Assembly (NCBI GenBank): GCA_030272585.1
Contig: BSYQ01000013.1
Coordinates: 186,001-250,000 of the forward strand
Reading direction: 5' to 3'
Length of the DNA: 64,000 nucleotides
Origin: Bryopsis sp. KO-2023
Taxonomy: Eukaryota; Chlorophyta; Ulvophyceae; Bryopsidales; Bryopsidaceae
Shown piece after piece: positions 19,901 to 30,307 of the stretch (position 1 is its first letter; every line of letters begins with the position of its first letter). Made by a program: the position numbers and the translations under genes. The notes beneath the pieces were generated by a model that had not been told where the DNA came from, did no database searches, and was given only the letters and a program-made list of their open reading frames with translations.

Positions 19901-22900
19901 ATTTTTTTTCAAGTTTCTTCACTGCATCAATTCGATAAATTATATTCAAAAAAAGCGTCCATCAGTTTTGTTTTGGTAATGGTACATCTCTGTGTGAAAA
20001 ATTTCTAGTCCATTGGTTATTGATTTTCCACCTGAGATCACTGGAACATTTGAAAAGGGATTTCAACATAGTCCTGGCTTCGGCCACCGTCTTAACACCG
20101 GTCCACCTCTTGGAATCGGCAGAAGCTCCGCTTTTAGAGTCTTCTTCCGACTTCGCTTTTTCCCATGCCGGCTGGAGCTGAGCGATTTCCTACGCAAAGT
20201 TTCAAATGCACAGTTGAGAAACATTGCGTGCATGAATAAGGATAGAAAAAAAAACACTCAATTATTCAGCTTTATTTTTCGTGTCCCTTCCAAGCCGAGG
20301 AGCTAAAAACGAGGTTTGAATATCTTCAGGTAACCCCTAATCATCATCTCCCCAAAAAGAATCTATTTCTTTTTTTTAATTTTATTATTAGGGGGTTGAA
20401 ACAGACTCCGGGGGGCTTGCCTGCGAATGCACGACGCATTTCTGCTCGAGTTCAGCCTTTCTTGTGAGGATTTTCTCCCTGGACTCGTCACGAATTCCCT
20501 TCGGACTGAGAGTAGGATTCTCCAGATGCTCCAGTCGCTTTTCGATTTCACGAAGCTCCCTGCACCAAACGTAAATTCCCCGTAGGAGTCAAAAGCAGCA
20601 CTATATTTGCTCAACCCTCTTTTTTTCTGTACCTGGACTGTTCAATTCTCCTCGTTTCATTTTCCCCACTTCCGGCTGCGTTTCGTGGCGAAATGAGAAA
20701 CCGCGATCCGAAGGGGTTATCATTTGTTTATTCCACAATTTGAGATGTGACGCATTTTTGCTTTATGGGGGAACAGCATGGCTCCAAAAGCATTCGGAAA
20801 AAAATATTTTTATTCCAGGAGAGATTCCTGCTTATTCAGAAAACGAGAAGGAAAAAATGAAATCAACTTTTTCAGGGTGAAAAAAAAACAACTCGTGCAC
20901 CCACTTGGATGCATGCTTCCTCTGCTCAACCTCAGCGTCCAAAATTCTCTTCAGGTCCCATGACTGCAAAAACGAAAAAAACACCATACCCCAGTTAAAA
21001 AAATAATATAAAAAAATAAATTAAAGAAAAAAAAAACAGTCACAGGCAATCTTCCATCATTTCTATTCAGAGGAACATGCTTTCAACCAGAATGGCCAAA
21101 ATCAACAAGCTACATAAATGCAATAACCAAAAAAACAAACAAAAAACACGCACCTGATTGCAAACATCTAATTCTCTCTCCAACCATTCACGTCTGGATT
21201 TCTCATCCCTGAGGAGAGGTGCTCCTTGGTTGGGCTGGCATTCCACGGTGTTTCCAGTCTTCCTCCTGGCCTCCATCTGGTTGCGCTGTGCCACGCTCAC
21301 CATTTCCTGTCATTTCAATGCATCGAATTAAAATTCCGAACATTTCTTGCTCATTTTATTTCATTTTCATTTTACCTCATTTCATTTCCTTTTTAATTTC
21401 TTCTCATTTTCTTCTCCCACCACCCTTGAAAAGAATCTATATTTTTTTTCCTTGGCATCTATATACTCCTGCTGTGCGTTTTTCAAGATTTGCATAGCTG
21501 AGCAAAAGATGCAAATGGGAATTTTTGGCATGTATATTTTTTTCACCCAGGTGCTCAGAGAAGGATGGTAGTTTCCCCATTCGGGTTTTTGAACGTCAGC
21601 ATTAATGTTTGCATTTTGGGGTCACCTTGAGCCTTTTTCTGGCTGCTTCGGCTTCCTCCGTTTTCCTCTTCAGCACTGCTTGCTGCTTGTTATGAAGGGC
21701 TTCGATCCTTTGCAGCTTTGCAGCATTCACACGGCCCTTTTTTTCCCCGACACCACAAACCAAAGCCAATCAAAACCCCACTCTCTAAAATTCAAAATTT
21801 TGATCGAGCACATAAGGAAGTAATCCTCTTTCTGTTTTTTTTCCCATGCGCACTGGAAAACTAGCCAAACTAAAAGCAATAACAAAGGTCGAGCAAACAA
21901 AATAATTTTTTTGAATCCATTGTGAATAGGATTGGACTGGAATTCGAGCTGGATATTGACTTGAGTGTGAAAATAAAATCCAAGAACAAAAAATTCACCT
22001 GTTTCTTGAGCTGCAGCATTTCTTTTTCGCTTCTCCGCAATCGCTCATTGTATTCCTTGGCCCTGAACTCAATTTGCTTAACAAGTTGCACCTATATCAC
22101 GCCAAAAAAAACAAAGAGCCCTAAAAACCTCATCAAGAACTTATTCTTATTCCCTCATTGCATGTTGCGAGTCTGGGCTTTCTCAGCACAGGCAAATTTC
22201 GACTAATGATTTGGTAGGTTCTTGAAGAACCTCTCCAAACGAAAAAAAAAAGAAAAGAAAAAAAAAAGAAAAGAAAAAACAAAGAGGGACAAAAGGAAAT
22301 GAGTAGAAGTTTCTTTTTCCCTTCTCCAGCTGCTGCACCGTACCTTCTGTGATTTGATTCTCTCGATGTCTGATTTCAGCTTCCGGTTGATATCCTCCTC
22401 CTTGGCCTTCAATTTCTCGACCTTTTGGAAATACTTCTCCTTCTTCTTGAGCTCCTTCAGTTTGTCATCCTTCTCCTTAAGCTGGTTGCGATATTTTTCC
22501 TCCAGCTTCAGCTTATCCTCGCTGGTGGCTGCCTTCATGTTGTGCAATTTCTACATAGGGCAAAAAAACCAGCAGCAGCTTTTAAACGCCAACAGATGCT
22601 GTGAGGGTAGTATTTGAGAAGGAACATGGATTCCATTACAGAACAAGAGAAATAAACAAAAATATATGTGCGTTAAAAAAAGACAGCTGTGAGTTTACCA
22701 CAACGAGGTCGGTGCGCTCTTTCTCCAGCTTCGATCGATCGGTTTCCAGATCCTTGAGCTGCTTTTCATATTGCTTCCTCAGCCTGTTGGCATCCTCTGA
22801 GGGCTGGACCAGCCTGCTGGCGAGTTCCTCCTTTTTACCAAGGTTTCGCTCGAGATCCTCCAACTCTTGTGCAAGGCGATCCTGCTCCAACCTGGAAAAT

Positions 22901-23869
22901 TTTCCACAAGGCAAACCAGATCATACAACACCCATCCTCCTGTTGACTTTTATTTATTTTTATTTATTTTTCATTTTTGGTAGTTTGGGGACGGCGGGGT
23001 AAGGTGAGGGAGGAGTTTTCCACACATGCACGTTTTCTGATCAACAACAAGAACCACATTTTGTACATGTGGGGTTTTGGGGTTTCGTTTATTTTCATGT
23101 AGAAAAGCAAATTAGGTGCAAGGGTGTGTTTGGAAGGGGGGGGGGGGGGGGGGAGGGGGCCCTGCCTGTAAGCTTCTTCCTCAGCAACTCTTCTGGCATT
23201 TTGTTCCATTTCCGCATCGACATCCTCCAATTCTGGAATATGAGAAAACGCAGGCGTGAACGCTCCCATCTGGGGGTTGGCTGGCCCAGCAGCGGCCTGC
23301 CTCTGCATGTAGTCTGCAGAAAACTCTTGGAGCTGCCTGTGGACGGAAATCGAAACAAAAACAACACAAGATCTCCTCAGCAAAAACTGTGATTTATCTG
23401 CTGCTAGTGTCGAAACGTGACTGGCCGGCATTTTGACACTGTGCATAAGATGATCCAACACCCAAACTCTATCTTCTCCATGCTTACAGGCACCTCGCTG
23501 CCCTTTAATTTTTCAGGGCTTTGTTGCTACCCACACAAACATATGCCACCTTTTTCACCTGAGACGTTTGTTCTCCAGTTCCAAGGCTGCAATTTGATCC
23601 AAGTACTCCTGCATGAGGTCGGAGCTTTCACTGCTGCTGTCGCCCATTGCGATCGGCACATCCACCCCTCTGTTCTGCAGCTCCTGAAGCACACCCTTGA
23701 TCCTCTGGTTCTCCATTTTCAAACCATCGCGCATGCACTGAGCTTCGACCTGGTGCCTTTTCGCTTCCTCCACATCGGCCAGAGCACCATCCTGAATTAA
23801 ACCACCAAAGGGCATAAAAAGAGTGAGACCTTTCGTAGGTAGTGGTATTTGACCACTTTTTGTGACAAA

Positions 23870-23900
<31 letters not shown>

Positions 23901-26556
23901 GCAGACATGTATTTGGCATGGGGCGGTTAAAATGACTGTCATTGTGAACAGTATATATATATATATATATATATGTCCACTCACCAACTGAACTCGAAGC
24001 CTAGCTGTCTGCGCTTCCAGATCTTTTCGCTCTTTTTCGGCCTGTTCCAGTGCTTCCTGGATCAAAGGATTTCCGCCACCCTCCCCATTCATGTCACTCC
24101 TTGCGGCATTCTTATACCTGGTGCCGCCCCACAACACAACGCCAATTTCACACATAAGAAATCTTTCAAGTGCTGATGCAACGCAACCCCCTCTCCCCAC
24201 GTTTACAAACGATTGGATCGACTCGGACACAGTCATCGCCTCTCCCTTCAGCAGGAGCAGAGAGACTTGACAAAAATACAACAGAAAATACCCACCTGGA
24301 GAGTTCGCTCCTGGCGAGAGCAAGCTGCTGCCTAAGGTATGCCAGCTGAGCAGCCTGGGGATCCCTGTTGACCACAGGCTTATTCTTGATGCTTCTAGCC
24401 CGATTCGCGTAACGGATGGTGTTGAGTGTCTCCTCCATGTTTATGTCAGCAGGACTGACGCAAGCAATCATCGTGGTGCGGCTGTTGCCTCCAAGCGAAT
24501 CCTGCAGAAGCCTAAACAACAAGGGAGGGGGGTGGGGGCAGTTGATCAGGACTTTTTTGGTGAAAAGAAAAAGAAACATAATGCAGTGAACACTCCAAAG
24601 AACATTGCACCCAATCATGAAGCTGATGGGTGCTACTCCTTCCTTTTTAAAACCGAGCCGAACCTCCTGCTGCCCGGAAAATTCAAAAAAACATAGAAAA
24701 AGACCTCCCAAAAAAACCAACCTGGTCAGTTTGCTGTCTCTGTAGGGCACATGCTTCTGGCCCTCCACCAGCGCGCTGATGACTTTTCCCAGTGCCAAAA
24801 GACCTCGATTGATGTCGATACCCTCCTGGAGACGGGCCCCCGTAACTTTAGTACGTTTGGCACGTTCACTACCAGCCAAATCCACCAAATGCATCTTGGC
24901 ACACAGGTAATCGTCGACGACCTCTTCATCGCCCTCCAGGTCTGCCTCAGCACCCTCGGGGCGCTCCTCCTCGCCATTCTGCTGACCTTCGTCGTCCGAA
25001 GATCCCTGTAAAGCCATTTCGATATAGTTAGATACAGTCTCAAGGGTTGATCGTGCCACCCCACCCGAATTCTGTTCAGCGACTGTTGATCTGCTCCATG
25101 CAAAGACACTTTTTTTGGGGGTGTTGAAAGTGGGGTTGATGTGCCTGACCTGCATTTTTTCCTCGTCTTGTTTCATGCTCATCTGTTTTTTTTGCTCCAC
25201 CGTGATGGTGAAAATGGCGTGCGACCTGCTGGACTGGGCGTTCATTCCCGTGGACGCCGTCGCTCTGGCGAGACTGCCCTGCTCCAAAAGCTCCGCGGTT
25301 TCTTCCTTCGATCGCACGGCTTTCTCCGAGGCTCCGGCGAGGCAGACGCCTCCGCCTGGAACCTCACGCACGCTGATCACGGGGCGCGACCCGTTTTCGA
25401 AACACAACAGGTCCCGAATCTCTTCCTGCGTGATGTGAATGGGACGACGACTTTTTTGTGAGCAGGCAACGGAAATTCGCACGCAAACGACGTGCAAGAA
25501 GGAAAAATAATGCATATTGTAACTTGCTCGTTGACGACTTTTGATTGGTTTCGAGCCCTTTGCTGCTACAGGAGATCAGCTCTTTGCGTTTCTTCGCACG
25601 GACGCTGAATCGCTGTACCACACCCTGGTGGGAACACCCTATCCATTCTCGTTCAACGACCCACAGCACAAACCTGACGTCGTACGCTGCCGGACGTCAA
25701 TCAAATGCGCAACAGCATACTGCCGAGCCAGCATTTATCGATGCTCGAAGGTTTCGCCCCTCCCTTTGCCCACGAGCTAACCCCCTCACCTTGTGAATCT
25801 CCACAAAGCTAACTTGGACGGCGAACTCCGTGTCTGGAGTGGTCTCCACCTTCTCAAAAATTCGATCCAGGACGAGTGGTATCACACCCCTCGTGTTTCC
25901 ACCGGGAGTGAATGCGGAGCCCATCGTGTACGTTTTACCGGACCCGGTTTGCCCGTACGCGAGCACCGTTGCATTGTACCCCTTGAACAGGCCGTCCACG
26001 AGCGTCTCGACGCAGTCAGGAAAAAGATTATCGGGGCTTTCCGCCCCACAGTTTCCGTAAACCTTGTCGAACATGAAGCTCTTGGCACAGCATGATACCT
26101 GGGTCGGGAAACCCATACAGCCATCAGCGAATTTTTCATAGTTTCCGTTACCGAGATCCCTGACGGTCCTGACTACGACCTGCCAGGCCGTTCGGGGGAG
26201 GTGGAATCCTCGTATCGGTTGAAAAGAGCATTGCAACAGAGACACCGACGTCGAAAAGAAACAAAAGCGTCGTCGTTGTTCCATCAAAACTCATCGGATG
26301 GAACAGCTTTTCACAACAAGAAGCCAACGCCCCAAGATTTGAAACGGAAGCGATGCTAACCAGTCTAAACCCAGCAATTTCACGGGTCTGGGGGAAAAAA
26401 AAAGTGGTTGCGAGTTTCGAAACCTCGCACCTGCGGTTGGCCTGGCGTGACATTCAAACACTCCTGACACCCCTCGACGATCTCTTGGCCGATCAGGGGC
26501 CGGATATTCACCGCCACGCAAACCGAGCATTCCTCTCCTTCACCGCCACCCGTCAT
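16919..26556 (-). CDS. KIF4: Kinesin-4 (chromokinesin/KIF4-like), 24 exons
   Basis: Exons, 5' to 3' on the minus strand: 26556-26431, 26098-25790, 25425-24722, 24511-24296, 24117-23985, 23791-23559, 23336-23166, 22891-22699, 22550-22344, 22091-21999, 21736-21626, 21306-21154, 20963-20905, 20668-20633, 20559-20421, 20189-20032, 19781-19583, 19305-19248, 19017-18938, 18689-18623, 18317-18155, 17899-17812, 17666-17519, 17067-16919. All phases agree and give about 1,330 residues. An in-frame segment, 25149-25006, has intron-like ends; removing it gives about 1,282. The N-terminal motor has VNIRPL, GYNATVLAYGQTGSGKTYTMG (P-loop, split here as GQTGSGKT), NAQSSRSHAIF (switch I) and LVDLAGSE (switch II). 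A long coiled coil follows from exon 6. The tail has the kinesin-4 pattern EIAQLQPAW and a serine/acidic region; the KIF4 cysteine-rich domain is absent. Plus-end microtubule motor of spindle midzone or cortical arrays. Confidence 0.93.
17241..17413. repeat. 77-bp inverted repeat (hairpin) in last kinesin intron
   Basis: 17241-17317 and 17337-17413 are reverse complements with one mismatch (A/G) in 77 bp and a 19-nt loop. It lies wholly inside the last intron (17068-17518). Possible explanations are a small foldback transposon or a hairpin RNA source; no target duplication was recognised. Confidence 0.9.
23866..23974. repeat. (TA)n microsatellites in kinesin intron 5
   Basis: Two TA runs (about 23873-23900 and 23951-23973) lie within the intron 23792-23984. 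Their coordinates are approximate. They are simple slippage repeats and only matter as likely length polymorphisms. Confidence 0.85.
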
Positions 26557-26880
26557 CCCGGCTTTCTCCCCCGTTCAACTCGAAAAAGGAAAAGACGTAC
26601 ACTTTCTCGTCTTGGTTTTTTCAAACCAGTTAAAAAAAACAATCAGCCCCCGTATGCTTTAACGTGGGGCCTCAGCGTCTCGCTGCGAGCACAACTAGTA
26701 TGCGAGCGAGCGCTGGCGAGATCGTTGCAGCGGAAAACCAAAAAAGTTCCAGCAATGATACGATTTTGCTTCGTTTGCTGGGGGCGTGGGGCAGCGCTGT
26801 GCGTCCGTTTTTTTTTCTCTCCTCCACTGAGGTGGGCGCGTGACGTAATCGATCGTTCCTCGGAAGGTTGTTGTAGTGGG
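26557..26880. promoter_or_regulatory. Probable kinesin promoter/5' flank, cut by gypsy insertion
   Basis: The 324 bp between the kinesin start codon and the LTR insertion hold no other gene. GC-rich with no clear TATA. The insertion point GTGGG at 26876-26880 separates this flank from what was originally upstream (from 37512 on). Confidence 0.5.
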
Positions 26881-27012
26881 TGTGACGGGGCTAGAAAGAA
26901 CTTGGCAAAAGTACTGCCACGAAATGTAACATATATTCCGATAATGATTCGGATGAATGGAATCACCAACTCACATTGATAAACAGCTGTGATACAGACT
27001 GCCTCTAAGTGA

Positions 27013-27054
27013 GACCTGGTGGTTCGCACGTTGGGTTCAACTCCCGACGAGGTC
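27013..27054 (+). other. tRNA-minihelix-like sequence (acceptor stem plus T arm)
   Basis: GACCT at the 5' end pairs with AGGTC at the 3' end. Between them are an 11-nt single-sided linker and a 7-bp stem closing a TTCAACT loop, with a perfect B-box GGTTCAACTCC. D and anticodon arms are absent. It is repeated at 36268-36309 in the other LTR. It could be chance pairing around a Pol III-like box. Confidence 0.4.
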
Positions 27055-27380
27055 GATGACGTAGTAAAGTTGTATATCGATGCGTTGGAAGATATTGAAT
27101 AGTTGGCATGCCAACCCATGGCTAGCGCAGAGTACTAGAAGTCTTACTAGCGGCCCTGTCACTCTGTGATATCCGAGGTATGACTTCTACGAAAAGTGCG
27201 GCTGGGAAAACTAGGGGCCAACGAAAACACGATGGGAACCAACGCAACGAAAACAACCCCCTACGAAACAAGATCCATAAGGCGATCTATGCAGCTGTAA
27301 GTCGGGTCGCTAGTCGACCCTTGCTGCGACGCCGAACTCGTGGCCAGCCCATCTGCGCTAGCGCTAGAACCTACCGCGAG

Positions 27381-27388
27381 TATAAAAA
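27381..27388 (+). promoter_or_regulatory. TATA box of the LTR promoter
   Basis: TATAAAAA within GCGAGTATAAAAACAG; the same element lies at 36636-36643 in the 3' LTR. Position inside the LTR fits a Pol II promoter for the genomic RNA. Confidence 0.6.
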
Positions 27389-28244
27389 CAGACCGGATTC
27401 CGCTAAGGATAACTCGGAACCCAGTTATCACCTCGTGGACTACTACCTCGGATATCTATCTTAGGAGCGCTTTCTATTCGTGACGGACTTAAGGGAGCTT
27501 CGCGACTTACCTTAAACGGGAATCCTGATCGAACGAGGTACTTCTGGCCAGGGATATGATTACCCAAGGATTAAGTGGATCACTTTTGACATTGGGATAC
27601 ACCATCCCCTTTCTTTCTGTAAAAATATTCTCCTGTTATTATCTTTGTGCCTCTGAGTGTCCTTATGCAAAATAGGAAGTTTTCTGTTAGTGAAAAGTTT
27701 TATAGAGTCAGGAGAAGGGGTCTAGGTGAAAGTAAAAGTAGAAGGGAAAGGAGCTGCCCTTCCCTTAGGAGTTTCCCACTCAGAGGAGTCTTTCCCCTCC
27801 TCTGAGTGTCCCCTTTGTGTTTTGTGTTTTGGTGTTTGTGTTTTTATGTTTCTCCCTTCTCCAGCTCAGTTTCCGGAGTCCCCTTAGGCCATGGTCTCTT
27901 AGCGACCACCCTCCAGGGGACTCCACTTTCTGTCTCAGTCTCGGGAGCAAGGCCCTCTTAGCGGGTGTCTCCGTCGACTTTGACTCGTATTGCGTTCAGG
28001 TGCCTGGTCTTAGGCCTTTCGTTGTTAAGGGGATTCGAGACTGTGACTCTCGGATGGTGATGATTGTTAGTGCGACTGGTCTTAGCCGACTTCTTGGGTG
28101 ACGATAGTTTCAGAGCGCGAGTGTTTCTATACCGAGTTTTTGATGCGACCGTCTAAGTCGGCACAGTCCGACTTGTTTACCTTAGTCGTGAACTGGGGTA
28201 ATTTCGTCGTAACACTTATTAGTAGTTGCGCCGAATGCGTTTTC

Positions 28245-28256
28245 TGGTTTCGGAGC
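28245..28256 (+). other. Primer-binding site, initiator tRNA-Met-like
   Basis: TGGTTTCGGAGC starts at the first base after the 5' LTR and matches the classic initiator-Met site TGGTATCAGAGC at 10 of 12 positions. This fixes the 3' edge of the 5' LTR at 28244. Confidence 0.75.
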
Positions 28257-28399
28257 GTGACGAGCTTCGGACTTGTTAGGATTATGGGCCCACTAACATT
28301 GCAACAAAGTTCTGTGCAACACCGTTCAACTTGGTGATCACCTCTCCTTAAGAGAAAGCTCTCCAGACAGTAACACAAGTGTTTAACTCTGTAGGAACT

Positions 28400-30307
28400 A
28401 TGTCTGCTGATAAGTATCGTGCTCCCAAGCTCGAGAAATTCGATGGAAAGAAACCTCCGGCAGCGGAGTGGTTTAAGACCGTGGAAGCAACAGCCACGGC
28501 GCAGAACTGGCCCACTCGTTCTAAAGTGAACAGGGCAAAAGCAAATTTTACTGATGGGGCAGCACGTTGGGCGGCTGCTCTTTCAGAAGATATGAGCTGG
28601 GAGGATTTCCGAAAGAAGTTCATGAAACGGTGGTTGGGAGCCACTGATGAGTTGATGGGCGAACTGAACAGACGTCGCCAGAAGACCAATGAGACAGTCG
28701 AAGATTTTGCAGACGCCCTTAGGGGCTTAGCCGAAAATATTACGGACATACAGGCTGCAACACGGGATGACAACGCTCCCTCCATCACCCTGAACGACGA
28801 GTACCTGAGGCACATTTTCCAGGCTGGTATTCCCCCTAAGATAAGGGATGCTATAGCCCCCTTTCAGCACCAGGACTTTGATGCAGTTGTGACTGCTGCA
28901 AAGTCAGTAGAAGGCTTGGGGATTAATAAGAAAAGGGGGGCTCCTGAAAGTTCTGATTCTGACACAGACCCAAATAAAGATACCGAACAGACTACTGACT
29001 CCAATGAGGAAAAGCTTCTGAACAGAGTCATGAACAAAGTTCAGAAAGTACTGGAGGGTCATATGGGCAAGATCTATGCAGCCCTGCCAGCTCCAGAAGA
29101 AAGATTGCAGGAATGGCAACTAAGACAGAATGGGAGAACTCTCGGAAATAGGGGTGGCAGGAGTCAGAGCATGGGGAGGAATAGGACTATGGGATACTAC
29201 AGTCCTCTACTGAACAAGGACCTGAACTTAGGGGAATGCTGGCACTGTGGGGTACCAGGTCATCGATGGGGAAATTGCCCACAGAAGAAATCAGGGATAG
29301 CTTACAGTCTACAGTACAGAGCAGGCACCACTCCTCTTATCCTACAGAAGACTACAGACAGGGGGAACTCCAAACCCCAGGGACCACAGTTGAATATGGT
29401 GGAGGGAAAGACCTCTGGGGGAGAAAACAAATACAGGACTGGGAAGAAGCATGCCTTAGTGGATGCTCAGGCTTTCTTAGATAAGACTCAGTTACCGGTT
29501 CCTCTCAAAACCTTCATGTTCTACTCCCCTGAAATGAGGGAGATTATCCAGCAGGAGGCCAAACTGATGGACTCCATAGATGCAGGGATGACACAACCCC
29601 TCCATTTCGACCCTGAGATTTCTAGCCAGGAGGGGGGAGAAAAGGAGGTGGGGATGCTGGAGGTGGACACCTTACAGGGGGAGGTAGTCCCCAAACACAC
29701 CCCAGCCAAGTGTGCAATCAAAATTGGTGGGAAAATCCTGGAGGCAGTGGTGGACACAGGAGCCAGTCATAGTTGCATGTCTAAGGCTTTGGTGGAGAAA
29801 CTTCACTTGGTGGATCAGGTCGAGCCATCAGAGATGATTTTTAGGACGGCTAGTGGAGATGTAGCTACCTCCCTGGGATATCTCCCAAAGGTGTATGTGA
29901 CTATAGGAGGCACAGGTTCACCCAGTGCCTTTTTAGTGACAGATACAGACACATACAGTGTTTTACTGGGGGTGGACTTCCTGAAGTCAATCAGGGCAAT
30001 GATAATGATGTGCTCTCAGCAGATCTTTTATTATAAGGGGAATGGGAGGATGGGGGCAATCCCTCTCAGGACTACAGAGGGACAAAGTCCCAATACTGAA
30101 GAAACAGTTCAGACTGCAGCAGGGAAGAAAAGAAAAGGGGAAAAGCTAGGCCAGGGGAAAAGGGTCAAATTTGACCCCATCCCAAAGATCATCCCAGAAA
30201 GGACTCCACACAGTCCTTTGCCCTCAGGATTCAAGAAAAGCACCACTCAGACTAAAGAAGGGCACAAGAACAAAGGGGGAGAAGGATCCTCTAAGGATTT
30301 TCAGTAA
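28400..30307 (+). CDS. Gypsy element 2: Gag with zinc knuckle, fused protease
   Basis: 635 codons from the ATG at 28400; the frame is open a little upstream without an ATG. The N-terminal half is a helical retrotransposon Gag capsid-like region (AAEWFKTVEA, WEDFRKKFMKRW). Then comes a CCHC zinc knuckle, CWHCGVPGHRWGNC (C-x2-C-x4-H-x4-C), and a retroviral-type aspartic protease with VVDTGASHS and LLGVDFL. It ends at TAA 30305-30307. The next ORF is in the -1 frame and is open for only 13 nt before this stop, so a -1 shift around GATTTTCAG would fuse Gag-Pro to Pol. Confidence 0.9.
   Translation: MSADKYRAPKLEKFDGKKPPAAEWFKTVEATATAQNWPTRSKVNRAKANFTDGAARWAAALSEDMSWEDFRKKFMKRWLGATDELMGELNRRRQKTNETVEDFADALRGLAENITDIQAATRDDNAPSITLNDEYLRHIFQAGIPPKIRDAIAPFQHQDFDAVVTAAKSVEGLGINKKRGAPESSDSDTDPNKDTEQTTDSNEEKLLNRVMNKVQKVLEGHMGKIYAALPAPEERLQEWQLRQNGRTLGNRGGRSQSMGRNRTMGYYSPLLNKDLNLGECWHCGVPGHRWGNCPQKKSGIAYSLQYRAGTTPLILQKTTDRGNSKPQGPQLNMVEGKTSGGENKYRTGKKHALVDAQAFLDKTQLPVPLKTFMFYSPEMREIIQQEAKLMDSIDAGMTQPLHFDPEISSQEGGEKEVGMLEVDTLQGEVVPKHTPAKCAIKIGGKILEAVVDTGASHSCMSKALVEKLHLVDQVEPSEMIFRTASGDVATSLGYLPKVYVTIGGTGSPSAFLVTDTDTYSVLLGVDFLKSIRAMIMMCSQQIFYYKGNGRMGAIPLRTTEGQSPNTEETVQTAAGKKRKGEKLGQGKRVKFDPIPKIIPERTPHSPLPSGFKKSTTQTKEGHKNKGGEGSSKDFQ

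Larger units (their letters stand above)
26881..28244 (+). repeat. 5' LTR, 1,364 bp
   Basis: Same length and sequence as 36136-37499 in all compared stretches. It starts TGTGACGGGG and ends GCGTTTTC next to the primer site. It contains a TATA box, an internal 94-codon open frame at 27180-27464 of unknown meaning, and the tRNA-minihelix-like sequence at 27013-27054. Confidence 0.92.

Noticed and set aside
26099..26179. Extension of kinesin exon 2 upstream to 26179 (in frame)
   Set aside because: It adds 27 residues before SFMFDKVYG with no counterpart in kinesin motors, while starting at 26098 gives the expected length. Transcript data could reverse this.
27180..27464. 94-codon ORF in each LTR (also 36435-36719)
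   Set aside because: It lies across the presumed promoter (TATA at 27381), is identical in both copies only because LTRs are duplicates, and shows no domain.
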